Source of the DNA: Victivallales bacterium
GTDB taxonomy: Bacteria > Verrucomicrobiota > Lentisphaeria > Oligosphaerales > Oligosphaeraceae
DNA length: 17,213 bases
NCBI GenBank assembly: GCA_017964325.1
Contig: JAGCSE010000181.1
Location: 1-17,213, forward strand
Direction of reading: 5' to 3'
Position numbers and translations under genes: made by a program. Shown in pieces: positions 1 to 7,812 of this stretch. Position 1 is the first letter of the stretch, and each line of letters begins with the position of its first letter. The notes below the pieces were generated by a model. It was not told where the DNA came from and did no database searches. It saw only the letters and a program-made list of their open reading frames with translations.

Positions 1-1019
1 AGGAGGTCGATACGCTCTACGACATCGTCCGCAATTTGAAGGCGCAGGGCAAGACCGTCATCTACATCTCCCACAGACTCAAGGAGATATTCGATTTGTC
101 AGACCGCATCAGCGTCCTGCGGGACGGCCATTTCATCAAAACCGTCGCCACAAAGGACATCACGCAGGACGGACTCGTCGCATTGATGGTCGGCCGCACG
201 ATCGACCAGTCGCGCAAAGCGGACGCGTCGTCCGTCAAAGACGTTGTTCTCGATGTCGCGAATCTCACGAAAAACGGTATCTTCCAAAATATCTCCTTCA
301 CGTTGAAGAAAGGTGAAATCCTTGGTTTCGCGGGACTTATGGGATGCGGGAAGGAGGAAATCGCCAAATCGCTCTATGGCCTCATCCAACCGGACGCAGG
401 CAAGGCCGTGCTCGACGGCAAGACCATCATGGACATCACCAACGGCGTCAACGACATCGCATCGCCTTCAGCCGCCATCGGCCACGGCATCGGCTATGTC
501 ACGGAGGACCGCAAGAACGCGGGCATCTTCGCCGCCATGAGCGTCCGTGAAAACCTCACCGCCAGCATTCTGAAGACGCTGTCAAGCCTCGGCATCATCA
601 GCGCGGAAAAAGAGCAGGCCCTGCTGGACAAATACACGAAATCCATGAACATGAAATACGCCACGCCCGCCCAGCCGATCTCAGGCCTCTCGGGCGGAAA
701 CCAGCAGAAATTCGTCCTCTCCCGCGCCCTCGCCACCGATTGCCATGTTTTGATTCTATTGGAACCCACGCGCGGCATCGACGTCGGCGCCAAATCGGAA
801 ATCTACGATTTACTGAAAGAACTGGCGCAGAACGGGATGGCCATCCTCATGGTCTCCTCCGAGCTCGCCGAGCTCATCGCCAACTGCCACCGCATAGCGG
901 TCATCTTCCAAGGCCGCCAGACGGGACTCCTACAACAAAAAGATTTCGACCAGGAGCTGATCATGCAATGCGCCACAGGCAACAAAACCTTCGGCATGGG
1001 AGGCAGCGACCATGAATAA
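1..1019 (+). CDS. Sugar ABC transporter ATP-binding protein, CUT2/RbsA-MglA family (5' truncated)
   Basis: This is the cytoplasmic ATPase of a ribose/galactose-type importer; it powers the two permeases encoded just downstream. The frame is open from the first bases of the window (codons from position 3), so the start and most of the first nucleotide-binding domain lie outside. What remains is the H-loop of domain 1 (ISHRL, about nt 66-80) and the whole second domain. Domain 2 shows a Walker A-like loop GLMGCGKEE (nt 333-359), the signature LSGGNQQK (nt 687-710) and the EPTRGIDVGAK block (from nt 762). Full-length relatives are about 500 residues with two fused domains. The Walker B aspartate is replaced by leucine (LILLEP instead of LILDEP, nt 750-767). 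Its stop overlaps the next start by 8 nt, so translational coupling is likely. The transported sugar cannot be told from this subunit. Confidence 0.95.
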   Translation, partial: EVDTLYDIVRNLKAQGKTVIYISHRLKEIFDLSDRISVLRDGHFIKTVATKDITQDGLVALMVGRTIDQSRKADASSVKDVVLDVANLTKNGIFQNISFTLKKGEILGFAGLMGCGKEEIAKSLYGLIQPDAGKAVLDGKTIMDITNGVNDIASPSAAIGHGIGYVTEDRKNAGIFAAMSVRENLTASILKTLSSLGIISAEKEQALLDKYTKSMNMKYATPAQPISGLSGGNQQKFVLSRALATDCHVLILLEPTRGIDVGAKSEIYDLLKELAQNGMAILMVSSELAELIANCHRIAVIFQGRQTGLLQQKDFDQELIMQCATGNKTFGMGGSDHE

Positions 1020-1992
1020 ACCATCCACCAACATCTGGGCCGTCGCTGAAAAATACGGCATCTTCATCATTTTCGTCATTACGGTCATCGTGTTCGGCTG
1101 CATCAATCCGAAGATGGTCTATCCTGCGCAACTGCTGGATGTTGTGCTAAGCGCGTCATGGGTGGCCGTCGGCGCCGCCGGCATGACGTTCGCCATCTGC
1201 TCCGCCGGCATGGACCTTTCCGTGCCCGGCATCATGGCCCTCTGCTGCAGCCTGCTCGCCAAACTCATCATGGACAACGGCTTATCGACGGGCTCCGCCA
1301 TCATCGTCATGCTCATCATCGCCGCCTGCTGCGGCACCCTCAACGGCCTGCTCATCACGAAACTGAAGATTCCGCCGTTCATCACGACGCTCGCCACCGG
1401 CCTCTGCTTCCACGGCATCACGCAGGTCTATACAGGCAACAACGGCACGACCATTACCGCCGAACGATATGGCGCATTGGAAGTGCTCGGCCGCGGCTTC
1501 ACGCTTGGCATCCCCAACAAAATCTACATCGTCATTATCGTGTATGCCGCATTGCTTTACATCTACCACAAATCCGCCTTCGGCGTAAAAATCCGCGCCA
1601 TCGGCTCCAACGAGACGGCCGCCCGCGCCACTGGCATCAACGTCGATTGCACGCTCATCGCCGTCTATGTCATGACGGCTCTTGCCGCCGCGCTCGCCGC
1701 CATCCTCAACGTCGCCACGATGGCTTCCTCCTCGCCGAAGGCCGGCGATGGATTCGATCTGGAGTGCATCACGGCCGTCGTGCTCGGCGGCTCCGCTCTG
1801 TCAGGCGGAAAGGGGCGGCTGGCGGGCACCCTTGTGGGAGCCCTGCTTGTCGTATTCGTCAACCAATGCCTCAGCTTCATGAGCGCCTCCGAAGCCTGTA
1901 AAGTCATCGTGACGGGCCTCGTCCTCATTCTGGCGCTTTCGTTCAGCAGCCTCACGTCATACGCGCAACGGAAGGAGGACAGCGGAAAATGA
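1012..1992 (+). CDS. Sugar ABC transporter permease, RbsC family
   Basis: This is an inner-membrane permease of the CUT2 (BPD_transp_2) family, 326 residues, which is the usual length. Hydrophobic segments run throughout, beginning near residues 16-31 and 41-64. The conserved GAAGMTF-AGMDLS block (about 54-70), the PPFI-TLAT segment (121-128), the cytoplasmic coupling loop GVKIRAIGSNETAARATGI (191-209) and the glycine-rich AVVLGGSALSGGKG stretch (255-268) are all typical. The start ATG lies 8 nt after GGGAGG (998-1003) inside the end of the ATPase gene, and the stop overlaps the next start in an ATGA. It probably pairs with the permease half of the following gene as a heterodimer over the two-domain ATPase. 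Family assignment is secure; substrate is unknown. Confidence 0.95.
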   Translation: MNKPSTNIWAVAEKYGIFIIFVITVIVFGCINPKMVYPAQLLDVVLSASWVAVGAAGMTFAICSAGMDLSVPGIMALCCSLLAKLIMDNGLSTGSAIIVMLIIAACCGTLNGLLITKLKIPPFITTLATGLCFHGITQVYTGNNGTTITAERYGALEVLGRGFTLGIPNKIYIVIIVYAALLYIYHKSAFGVKIRAIGSNETAARATGINVDCTLIAVYVMTALAAALAAILNVATMASSSPKAGDGFDLECITAVVLGGSALSGGKGRLAGTLVGALLVVFVNQCLSFMSASEACKVIVTGLVLILALSFSSLTSYAQRKEDSGK

Positions 1993-4004
1993 AACAGGAC
2001 AACCTTATGAAAAACAACGCCGCCACATACCTGAAAGACCATCTGATTCTGCCCGCGCTCGTGTTCTTCTGGCTGATTCTCATGGTCAGCAACCCCGCCT
2101 TCGGCAATCTTTCGGTCTATTCCGACATCCTGAAGGAAGGCGCCATGTTCGCCGTCTGCGGCATCGGCATGACGTTCGCCATCATTTCGGGCGGCATGGA
2201 CCTCTCCATCGCCTCCCAGATCGCCCTGGCGTCGGTCGTCTTCACGAAAATCGTCGGCAACATCATGCCGAACTGCCCGGGCTGCGGCATCATCGCCAGC
2301 TGCGTCATCATTCTGCTACTCGGCTGCCTCATGGGACTCGCCAACGGCCTGTTGATCGCGCGGCTCCGCATTCCGCCGTTCATCGCAACGCTCGGTACCA
2401 TGAACCTCTTCCGCGGCCTTGCGCAACTGGTCAACGACTCGCCTGATACCATCAAATCCATTGGTGAAAAATATCTTGTCTTCTCATCGGGAACGGAAGG
2501 CCACCACGGCTTCGCGACGGCGGAAATCCTCGGCCTGCCGCTTTTCTTCTACATCATGGTCATCCTGGCCGTTGTCGGAACCATTGTCCTGCGCCGCACT
2601 CGCTTGGGACGCAACACGTTGGCCATCGGCAACTCCCGTGACGCCGCCAGACTCGCGGGCATGGACATCCCCAACACCATCACCGCCGTCTATGTCTGGA
2701 ACGGTCTTTTCACGGCCATCGCCGCCATCATGATGACCGCCAACCAAGGCTCTTCAAACTACGGCGTACCAACGGGAACGGAATTCACCGTCATCTCCGC
2801 CGTCGTGCTCGGCGGAACGGCTCTCGCAGGCGGTGCGGGCAGCATCTTCAACACGGTTGTCGCCGCCATCTTCCTCGCCACAATCTCCACGGCTCTGACG
2901 ACTTACGGAGTCGGCAACAACGTCTATGGCATCTTCCGCGGATGTATCCTCGTCTTCGCCTTCTCCCTCTACACAATCCGTCTCTTCGCCGCCCGCAAGC
3001 CAGCGAACGCCAAGATCTTGCAATACGCGACAGCCGCCATCGTGGCCGTTCTTATCATCGCCTCCGTCGGCCTCGGCATACACAACCGCGGCACAGCAAA
3101 AACGGTCAAAGAAGGACAACTTGTATTCGGCTGGTCCGTCTATGACATGTCCAATCCGTTCTTCATCCCCATGGACGCCGCCGTCCGCGAACAGTGTGAA
3201 GCCCTTGGCGTCAAACTGCTTCCGACGCATGACCAGAAAGGCGACGCCACGGAGATGGTCACAGGCGTCTCCGCCCTCATCGCGCAGGGCATCGACGCCC
3301 TGCTTGTCTCGCCCTGCAGCCCCGAATCCATGAGCGCCATCACCGCCAAGGCTAGCAAGGCGAACATTCCCGTCGTCGTGCTCGACATCGGCACGGGCGG
3401 CGCCAAAATCAACGCCTTCCTCCGCTCCGACATGTACGGCGGCGGCGCGAAGGCCGGCCAGTATTTCCTCGACGTCATGAAGCAAGGCCTCTATCCCGAC
3501 ATCACCAGCAAGAAGGTCGCCATCATCAAATGCGAGACGTCCGCCACTTACGCCATCACCCGAGGCGAAGGCTTTAAATCTGCCGTCGTACCAGCAGGTT
3601 ACACAGTTGTCGAAGAACAGCACGGCAACTCCAACAAGAACGAGGCCTACAAGATTATGCGTGTTTATATCTCCAAGTACCGCAATGACTTGGCGGCTGT
3701 CTTCTGCGAAAACGACGAAATGGCCATGGGCGCCATCGCCGCCGTTGACGAAGCGGGCCTCACAGGCAAGATTCTCATCTATGGCTTCGACGGCAACGAC
3801 GACGCCAAAGCCGCCATCAAGGAGAAGAAGCTCGGCGGTACCGTCGCTCAGGACTCCCACCGCATCGGCGCCATGGGTACGGAAATCGCCTACAAGATCG
3901 TGAAAGGCGAAAAGATCGAGGCAAGTGAAGTCGATAAGGACGGCAACAACGTCTTCCTCGTTCCCGTCTCCATGATCGATCGCGATGGCAATGTGCTGCC
4001 GTAG
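1989..4004 (+). CDS. Fused CUT2 permease and periplasmic sugar-binding protein
   Basis: A 671-residue chain joins two subunits that are normally separate. Residues 1-335 are an RbsC-type permease, with GIGMTFAIISGGMDLS (58-73), RIPPFIATLGT (127-137), a GRNTLAIGNSRDAARLAG coupling loop (207-224) and AVVLGGTALAGGAGS (271-285). Residues 343-363 form an extra hydrophobic helix. Residues 375-671 are an RbsB-like binding domain (Peripla_BP_4): AVREQCEALGVKLLPTHDQK (398-417), CENDEMAMGAIAAVDEAG (573-590), YGFDGNDDAKAAIKEKKLGG (598-617) and TVAQDS. The added helix would carry the C-terminal domain across the membrane so the binder is tethered outside. No separate binding-protein gene follows, so the fused domain is probably the transporter's own receptor. 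The start ATG follows AGGAGG (1973-1978) and overlaps the upstream stop; ATG at 2007 is a second possible start. The permease half resembles the upstream permease, suggesting an old duplication. Confidence 0.93.
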   Translation: MKQDNLMKNNAATYLKDHLILPALVFFWLILMVSNPAFGNLSVYSDILKEGAMFAVCGIGMTFAIISGGMDLSIASQIALASVVFTKIVGNIMPNCPGCGIIASCVIILLLGCLMGLANGLLIARLRIPPFIATLGTMNLFRGLAQLVNDSPDTIKSIGEKYLVFSSGTEGHHGFATAEILGLPLFFYIMVILAVVGTIVLRRTRLGRNTLAIGNSRDAARLAGMDIPNTITAVYVWNGLFTAIAAIMMTANQGSSNYGVPTGTEFTVISAVVLGGTALAGGAGSIFNTVVAAIFLATISTALTTYGVGNNVYGIFRGCILVFAFSLYTIRLFAARKPANAKILQYATAAIVAVLIIASVGLGIHNRGTAKTVKEGQLVFGWSVYDMSNPFFIPMDAAVREQCEALGVKLLPTHDQKGDATEMVTGVSALIAQGIDALLVSPCSPESMSAITAKASKANIPVVVLDIGTGGAKINAFLRSDMYGGGAKAGQYFLDVMKQGLYPDITSKKVAIIKCETSATYAITRGEGFKSAVVPAGYTVVEEQHGNSNKNEAYKIMRVYISKYRNDLAAVFCENDEMAMGAIAAVDEAGLTGKILIYGFDGNDDAKAAIKEKKLGGTVAQDSHRIGAMGTEIAYKIVKGEKIEASEVDKDGNNVFLVPVSMIDRDGNVLP

Positions 4005-4254
4005 AAATTCTTAGTTGCTAGAAGCTCTGGAAGGATGACACAATTCGTTGCTACTTAACAAACTGCATCGCAAAATACTAAAATCAGAAAACATAGATTG
4101 ATAAATATCAATTTGTGTTTTCATGAAAAATGTAAAAAAACACTTATCAGATTTGACTTCTTAAATTTTTGTAATTATGTTAAGCAATGTGTTTCATTGA
4201 TTTAGTTCTATAGTTATGTAATTATGTAATTATCAACAAAAGAGAGGAAAAAAA
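4005..4254. other. AT-rich intergenic spacer with inverted repeats
   Basis: No credible coding frame is seen in this 250-nt spacer after the transporter operon. It is markedly AT-rich compared with the genes to its left. It holds a 16-nt palindrome with 7-nt arms around AA (4097-4112) and a 7-nt inverted pair GTGTTTT/AAAACAC (4115-4121 and 4137-4143). It also holds a candidate promoter for the next gene and a short tandem of TATGTAAT just before the ribosome binding site. No clear intrinsic terminator for the transporter operon is visible. Confidence 0.5.
4153..4181 (+). promoter_or_regulatory. Candidate sigma-70-type promoter for the CD225 gene
   Basis: TTGACT at 4153-4158 is followed after 17 nt by TATGTT at 4176-4181, on the plus strand about 75 nt upstream of the ATG at 4255. 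The -35 and the spacing are good and the -10 is weak. The surrounding DNA is AT-rich, so a chance match is possible. Confidence 0.35.
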
Positions 4255-4599
4255 ATGATTTGTGACAATTGCGGTAAAGCAATTCCAGATGGTTCATTGG
4301 CATGCCCTTTTTGTGGAAGAACGTTTGTAGCTCAACCAATGCAGCAAGTTCCTGTCAACATTCCCAGCCACATGACAGAAGCAATTCTTGTGACGTTGTT
4401 CTGCTGCCTTCCCTTCGGCATTGCTGCTATTATTCAAGCATCTAAAGTTTCAGGTTTTGTCGCCAGCGGAAATATCCCAGCAGCACAGGCAGCTTCTAAT
4501 GAGGCCTCTAAATATGTAAAGATTGCTTTCTTTATTGGTTTGGTTGTTGGCATCCTTTCGTTTGTTATTAATTTTTTAGGAGCTATTGCTGCTTCATAA
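4255..4599 (+). CDS. Small zinc-ribbon and CD225/dispanin-type membrane protein
   Basis: This is a 114-residue protein. Residues 3-20 hold a zinc ribbon, CDNCGKAIPDGSLACPFCG, with two CxxC pairs (C3/C6 and C17/C20). Residues from about 44 are a CD225/dispanin domain: a first membrane segment ending in the family hallmark TLFCCLPFGIAAI, then a short loop with SKVSGFVASGN and AQAASNEASKY, then a second membrane helix (about 89-112). The family includes eukaryotic IFITM proteins and many small bacterial proteins of unknown role. The double-cysteine segment and the basic-alanine loop match the family well. The start follows AGAGAGG (4241-4247) by 7 nt. It stands alone between AT-rich spacers, with no obvious functional link to the sugar genes. 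A role at the membrane is inferred; nothing more specific can be said. Confidence 0.88.
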   Translation: MICDNCGKAIPDGSLACPFCGRTFVAQPMQQVPVNIPSHMTEAILVTLFCCLPFGIAAIIQASKVSGFVASGNIPAAQAASNEASKYVKIAFFIGLVVGILSFVINFLGAIAAS

Positions 4600-4652
4600 A
4601 TATATAAAAAGAAACTTTGAACAAGTCCTATATATCGAAGGATAAAGAAAGC

Positions 4653-4685
4653 CCTCCGCGTGGTTATGCCAAATCTGCGCGGAGG
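4653..4685 (+). terminator. Possible terminator hairpin after the CD225 gene
   Basis: CCTCCGCG (4653-4660) pairs perfectly with CGCGGAGG (4678-4685) around a 17-nt loop, about 55 nt past the stop at 4599. It is GC-rich in an AT-rich setting, as terminators are, but only TTAAATA follows, not a real T-tract. It could be a weak or factor-aided terminator, or a structural or protein-binding element. Confidence 0.4.
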
Positions 4686-4717
4686 TTAAATACGTTCAGT
4701 GTGGATTGTTCGTGCGC

Positions 4718-4760
4718 CCAGCTGTGTAAAAGATTTCATTTCACATTTGAATACAGCTGG
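4718..4760. repeat. Inverted repeat CCAGCTGT ... ACAGCTGG
   Basis: The two 8-nt arms (4718-4725 and 4753-4760) are exact complements separated by 27 nt. A few outer bases (GCGCC versus GGCG) can extend the stem with a bulge. It lies about 220 nt upstream of the DUF4091 gene. It could be a regulator binding site or part of the leader RNA; the sequence does not decide between them. Confidence 0.4.
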
Positions 4761-4981
4761 CGTGCCGTGAATAAATAATACGGAAATTTGTACACGTTTT
4801 TTGATAAATGAAATCATTATTCAAAAACAATGAATAGTATGGATTTCAATAGGCAGAATTCCAAACGAAATTTCATGATTTTTCCAAAAACAAGATAATT
4901 TCAGATAATATATCAATAGGCCGCCATATCTCCAAGCCGCATCTTGTTCAAGAATTACATTCCATAATTCATTCAAAAACA

Positions 4982-7339
4982 ATGCACTTCAAATCTCTTA
5001 TTCTTTGCGTTTTCGTCCTGACGTTCACATCGGTCGCTGCGGAGCATCGCGTTCCTTTGGGAAAAATCCGTACATATGATAATACTAACAACTGGTTCCG
5101 CGAACATGAAGACAACTTTCCAATGGCGGGCAAAGTTGCAGATAGCCTAGCGGAATTCTCCACGTCGTTGTGGTTCCGCGTGACCAAATATCCCATAACC
5201 AATATGAAAGAGCATCGTGACATGGCGTCGCTCTTCAGCCGCGGCTGGAGTCAGGAGCTACGGCTTACGTCAACTGGCAAACTGATGAATTTCTATTGTC
5301 TGACCAACCGTGAAGCGTATTTTGCCGCCTCCCCCCATGTGTTTCTCGGGCACTGGACACATGTAGTCACGACCTTCTCCGTTGTGCAGCAAAAAGTTGT
5401 GACTTACGTCGATGGTATCAAACAAGGCGATTACAAAGGCCCGCTCACCCCTGTGCGCCCACAAGCGAAAGGCTGTCATTTGACTGTCGGGCAGGCTCCC
5501 GACCACTGGAATCCATTTGACGGCGACATCGCGGATATGCGGTGGTTCGACCACGCCTTGACGGAAGCGGAGGCCAAAGAGCTTTTTGCCAATCCGCTGC
5601 CCGAAATCGCCAAGCAATTGGGACAAGAAGAGATATTCCAAAAACTGCTGAAAATCTATCCTGTCGCCGCACCGTTGGGCGACAAGATGATTCTTCCAGA
5701 CCAGCAATTTGACAAAAAAGCATCAACTGTCAAAGAGCTGCATATCGTATTGGCGCCAGGTGAATACGAACCAGCCGCTCTTGCCTTGCATGCCCCGACA
5801 GATCATCTGCAAGGCCTAAGTGTCTGCGTGGCAAAAGATTTGAAAAATACTTCCGGCAATGTGCTTCCAGCCTCCGCCATCGATCTTAAGTATGTGCAGT
5901 GCTGGTATCAAGGTGGTACGGCATGGGAAGGCATCAACGCCGATAACAATGTCGCCAAACTCGTGCCAGAATTGCTTGTCAATGACCCGAATCTGATCAT
6001 AATCGATGCCATCACGGATAGCCAGTATGTCAAACTAGGGGGATCCGATGGACAGATCGCGCGAAATATTCATTCCCAAAAACAAACCCCTGGCTCACGT
6101 TGGGAGCTTCATTTTCCAATTACCGACAACAATGACATCCGCGACACAAAGACTCTCCAGCCTCTCAATCTGAAAAAAGGCCAAACGCGTGAACTATTCG
6201 TGACCGTCCACGCTCCGAAAAACGCCACGCCCGGCGAATACGTCGGTCGTTTGGAATTCCGTCTGGGTGGCCCGCTTGTGGCCTCGATTCCGCTGAAAGT
6301 CACAATCCTGCCGTTCAAACTGGCGACGCCACGTCTAGCCTACGATCTTACAAAACCATTTATTCCATCACTTTACTACACCAACGGAATGAATCCAAAA
6401 GCATCGCCAGAGCTGAATCCGATGAATCGTTCCACAGAGCAAATCGCCGCCGAATTGGCCAATCTCAAAGCACATGGCATCGACAATCCATTTAACTACC
6501 AGCTTCAGACGGCTCCGTTTGATTTGGAATTTCTTCGCAAAATGCTGCGAATGCGCAAAGAGGCGGGCCTTTCCAACCGCCCTGCCTTCCTCTCCGGCCC
6601 GGAATCCAACATGGGAAAAGGCTACAATGATTCCGACGAAGCGATTGCCGATCTACGCCAAAAAGTCCGAAACATCATGGCGGTCATCAAAGAGGAATGC
6701 GGCCATTCCGATGTCTATTTCTATGGCGTCGATGAAGCGAGCAAGGAAAAAGTCACCGCGCAGAAAAAGCTGTGGGATGCCATCCATGCCGAAGGCGGCC
6801 GTATCTTCACGTCCGATTGCTCTATTCAATGCTTCGGTGCGGACCTCGACGGCAAGTTGCTTGACCTGTTGACGTTATGCCGAGACTCATCTCCCAAGTT
6901 TGCAGCCAAACGCCATGCTACAAACGGCCTGATTTTCAGCTACGGCAATCCGCAGGGCGGCGTGGAAAATCCATTGATCTATCGCCGCAACTACGGCATC
7001 CGTCTGTGGAAACACAACTACGATGGTTTTGCAACCTATTGCTACTACGAGTCTTTTGGCCATCCATGGGACGATTTCGACAACCAGCACTATCGCGACC
7101 ATAATCTCGTCTATCCAACCGCCGATGGCGTAATCGACACGCTTGCCTGGGAAGGTTTCCGCGAAGCGGTCGATGACATCCGCTACGCCTGCACGCTCGC
7201 ATTGGCCATCCAAAACAATCCCGCCCATCCGCAAGCCAAAGCCGCCAAGGCATTTCTGGATGCCATGACTGGCGAGGAGCCCGACCTCAACGCCCTCCGC
7301 CGTGATATCATCGCTTGGATTTTGAAGTTGCGGAAATAG
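4982..7339 (+). CDS. Secreted LamG-DUF4091 protein, probable GH123-like glycosidase
   Basis: A 785-residue exported protein. Residues 1-20 are a signal peptide ending SVAA. Residues about 50-205 are a LamG/concanavalin-like sugar-binding fold (STSLWFRV 60-67, HWTHVVTTFS 124-133, YVDG 142-145, GDIADMRWFDHALTEAE 181-197). A beta-sandwich linker follows, then a DUF4091 region typical of GH123-related proteins. Key spots are DVYFYGVDEASKEK (577-590), whose Asp584-Glu585 pair fits the catalytic pair known in GH123/GH20-type enzymes, and YPTADGVIDTLAWEGFREAVDDIRYA (711-736), the usual C-terminal DUF4091 signature. GH123 enzymes remove N-acetylgalactosamine, but DUF4091 is broader, so the substrate is inference. 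There is no Shine-Dalgarno sequence before ATG 4982, yet the signal peptide begins right there, so the start is sound. A strong hairpin terminator follows at 7401-7445. Confidence 0.88.
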   Translation: MHFKSLILCVFVLTFTSVAAEHRVPLGKIRTYDNTNNWFREHEDNFPMAGKVADSLAEFSTSLWFRVTKYPITNMKEHRDMASLFSRGWSQELRLTSTGKLMNFYCLTNREAYFAASPHVFLGHWTHVVTTFSVVQQKVVTYVDGIKQGDYKGPLTPVRPQAKGCHLTVGQAPDHWNPFDGDIADMRWFDHALTEAEAKELFANPLPEIAKQLGQEEIFQKLLKIYPVAAPLGDKMILPDQQFDKKASTVKELHIVLAPGEYEPAALALHAPTDHLQGLSVCVAKDLKNTSGNVLPASAIDLKYVQCWYQGGTAWEGINADNNVAKLVPELLVNDPNLIIIDAITDSQYVKLGGSDGQIARNIHSQKQTPGSRWELHFPITDNNDIRDTKTLQPLNLKKGQTRELFVTVHAPKNATPGEYVGRLEFRLGGPLVASIPLKVTILPFKLATPRLAYDLTKPFIPSLYYTNGMNPKASPELNPMNRSTEQIAAELANLKAHGIDNPFNYQLQTAPFDLEFLRKMLRMRKEAGLSNRPAFLSGPESNMGKGYNDSDEAIADLRQKVRNIMAVIKEECGHSDVYFYGVDEASKEKVTAQKKLWDAIHAEGGRIFTSDCSIQCFGADLDGKLLDLLTLCRDSSPKFAAKRHATNGLIFSYGNPQGGVENPLIYRRNYGIRLWKHNYDGFATYCYYESFGHPWDDFDNQHYRDHNLVYPTADGVIDTLAWEGFREAVDDIRYACTLALAIQNNPAHPQAKAAKAFLDAMTGEEPDLNALRRDIIAWILKLRK

Positions 7340-7812
7340 GCGCATCGGATAGCTTTGCCCACAGTGCAAACAGCCTTTCGATTCTCCACGATTTTATCAT
7401 AAATCCATACATTTTCGGAGTGGCATTCCGAATTTGTATGGATTTTGTTTGTTTTGTCCAAAATCAAGCTTGCTGAGATAGACAAGTTGCCAAAATCGAC
7501 AGCATTTGGAAAATACGGAGTCATTTCCTTTCTAAACCTACAAATATCATTATGTATTTTAACACAAAATGAGAAGATTGCAAACATAAATTCTTATCTT
7601 TTGCCAACTACTTCAAAGTGGAACTTAAGTCACATGATATCTAGTTTTTTTGCTAAATATCATACCATGGTAAAACATATACTCTCCTTGTGAACAGTCG
7701 TTATACCAGTAAATACAGAGTTTATATCTTCTGCAACTTCATAATCAAAGTCGCTTTTATGAACAATAACTAAACAATACAGTTATAATATATAACAAAA
7801 GCAATAATTTTT
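7340..7812. other. Intergenic region, convergent ends of two genes
   Basis: This 473-nt stretch separates the DUF4091 gene from the stop of the oppositely oriented ATPase gene. Its one clear element is the long hairpin at 7401-7445. The remainder, to 7812, is AT-rich. The frame at 7445-7693 begins at TTG inside the terminator's T-tract without a ribosome binding site, so it is not called. I see no RNA gene. Confidence 0.5.
7401..7452 (+). terminator. Strong intrinsic terminator after the DUF4091 gene
   Basis: Two 19-nt arms (7401-7419 and 7427-7445) are complementary except for two adjacent mismatches, around a 7-nt loop (GTGGCAT). The inner part TTCGGA/TCCGAA and the outer AAATCCATACA/TGTATGGATTT pair fully. 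The 3' arm runs into TTTTGTTTGTTTTG, giving the T-rich tail expected for rho-independent termination of the plus-strand gene ending at 7339. The left flank is AT-rich too, so some activity for the convergent minus-strand gene is possible. Confidence 0.8.

Larger units (their letters stand above)
4600..4981. other. AT-rich intergenic region with two hairpins and a direct repeat
   Basis: No convincing gene is seen in this 382-nt stretch. It holds an 8-nt GC-rich hairpin (4653-4685), a second inverted repeat CCAGCTGT/ACAGCTGG (4718-4725 and 4753-4760), and two exact copies of ATTCAAAAACAATG (4819-4832 and 4971-4984). The second of these copies includes the start codon of the next gene. The rest is plain AT-rich sequence. 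Confidence 0.5.

Noticed and set aside
36..38. TTG at 36 as the start of the ATPase gene
   Set aside because: The frame is open to the window edge and upstream codons (EVDTLYDIVRN) fit the family, so the gene is truncated, not started, here.
1158..1901. Alternative frame inside the first permease
   Set aside because: His/Arg-rich translation with no domain; the overlapping permease is certain.
2754..3860. Long minus-strand open frame of 368 codons opposite the permease-binding protein fusion
   Set aside because: It mirrors a strongly supported plus-strand gene; its translation is rich in Asp, Gly and Val with no domain, as expected from the reverse of GC-rich codons.
7445..7693. Small open frame in the spacer after the DUF4091 gene
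   Set aside because: It begins with TTG in the terminator's T-tract, has no ribosome binding site and shows no recognisable motif.
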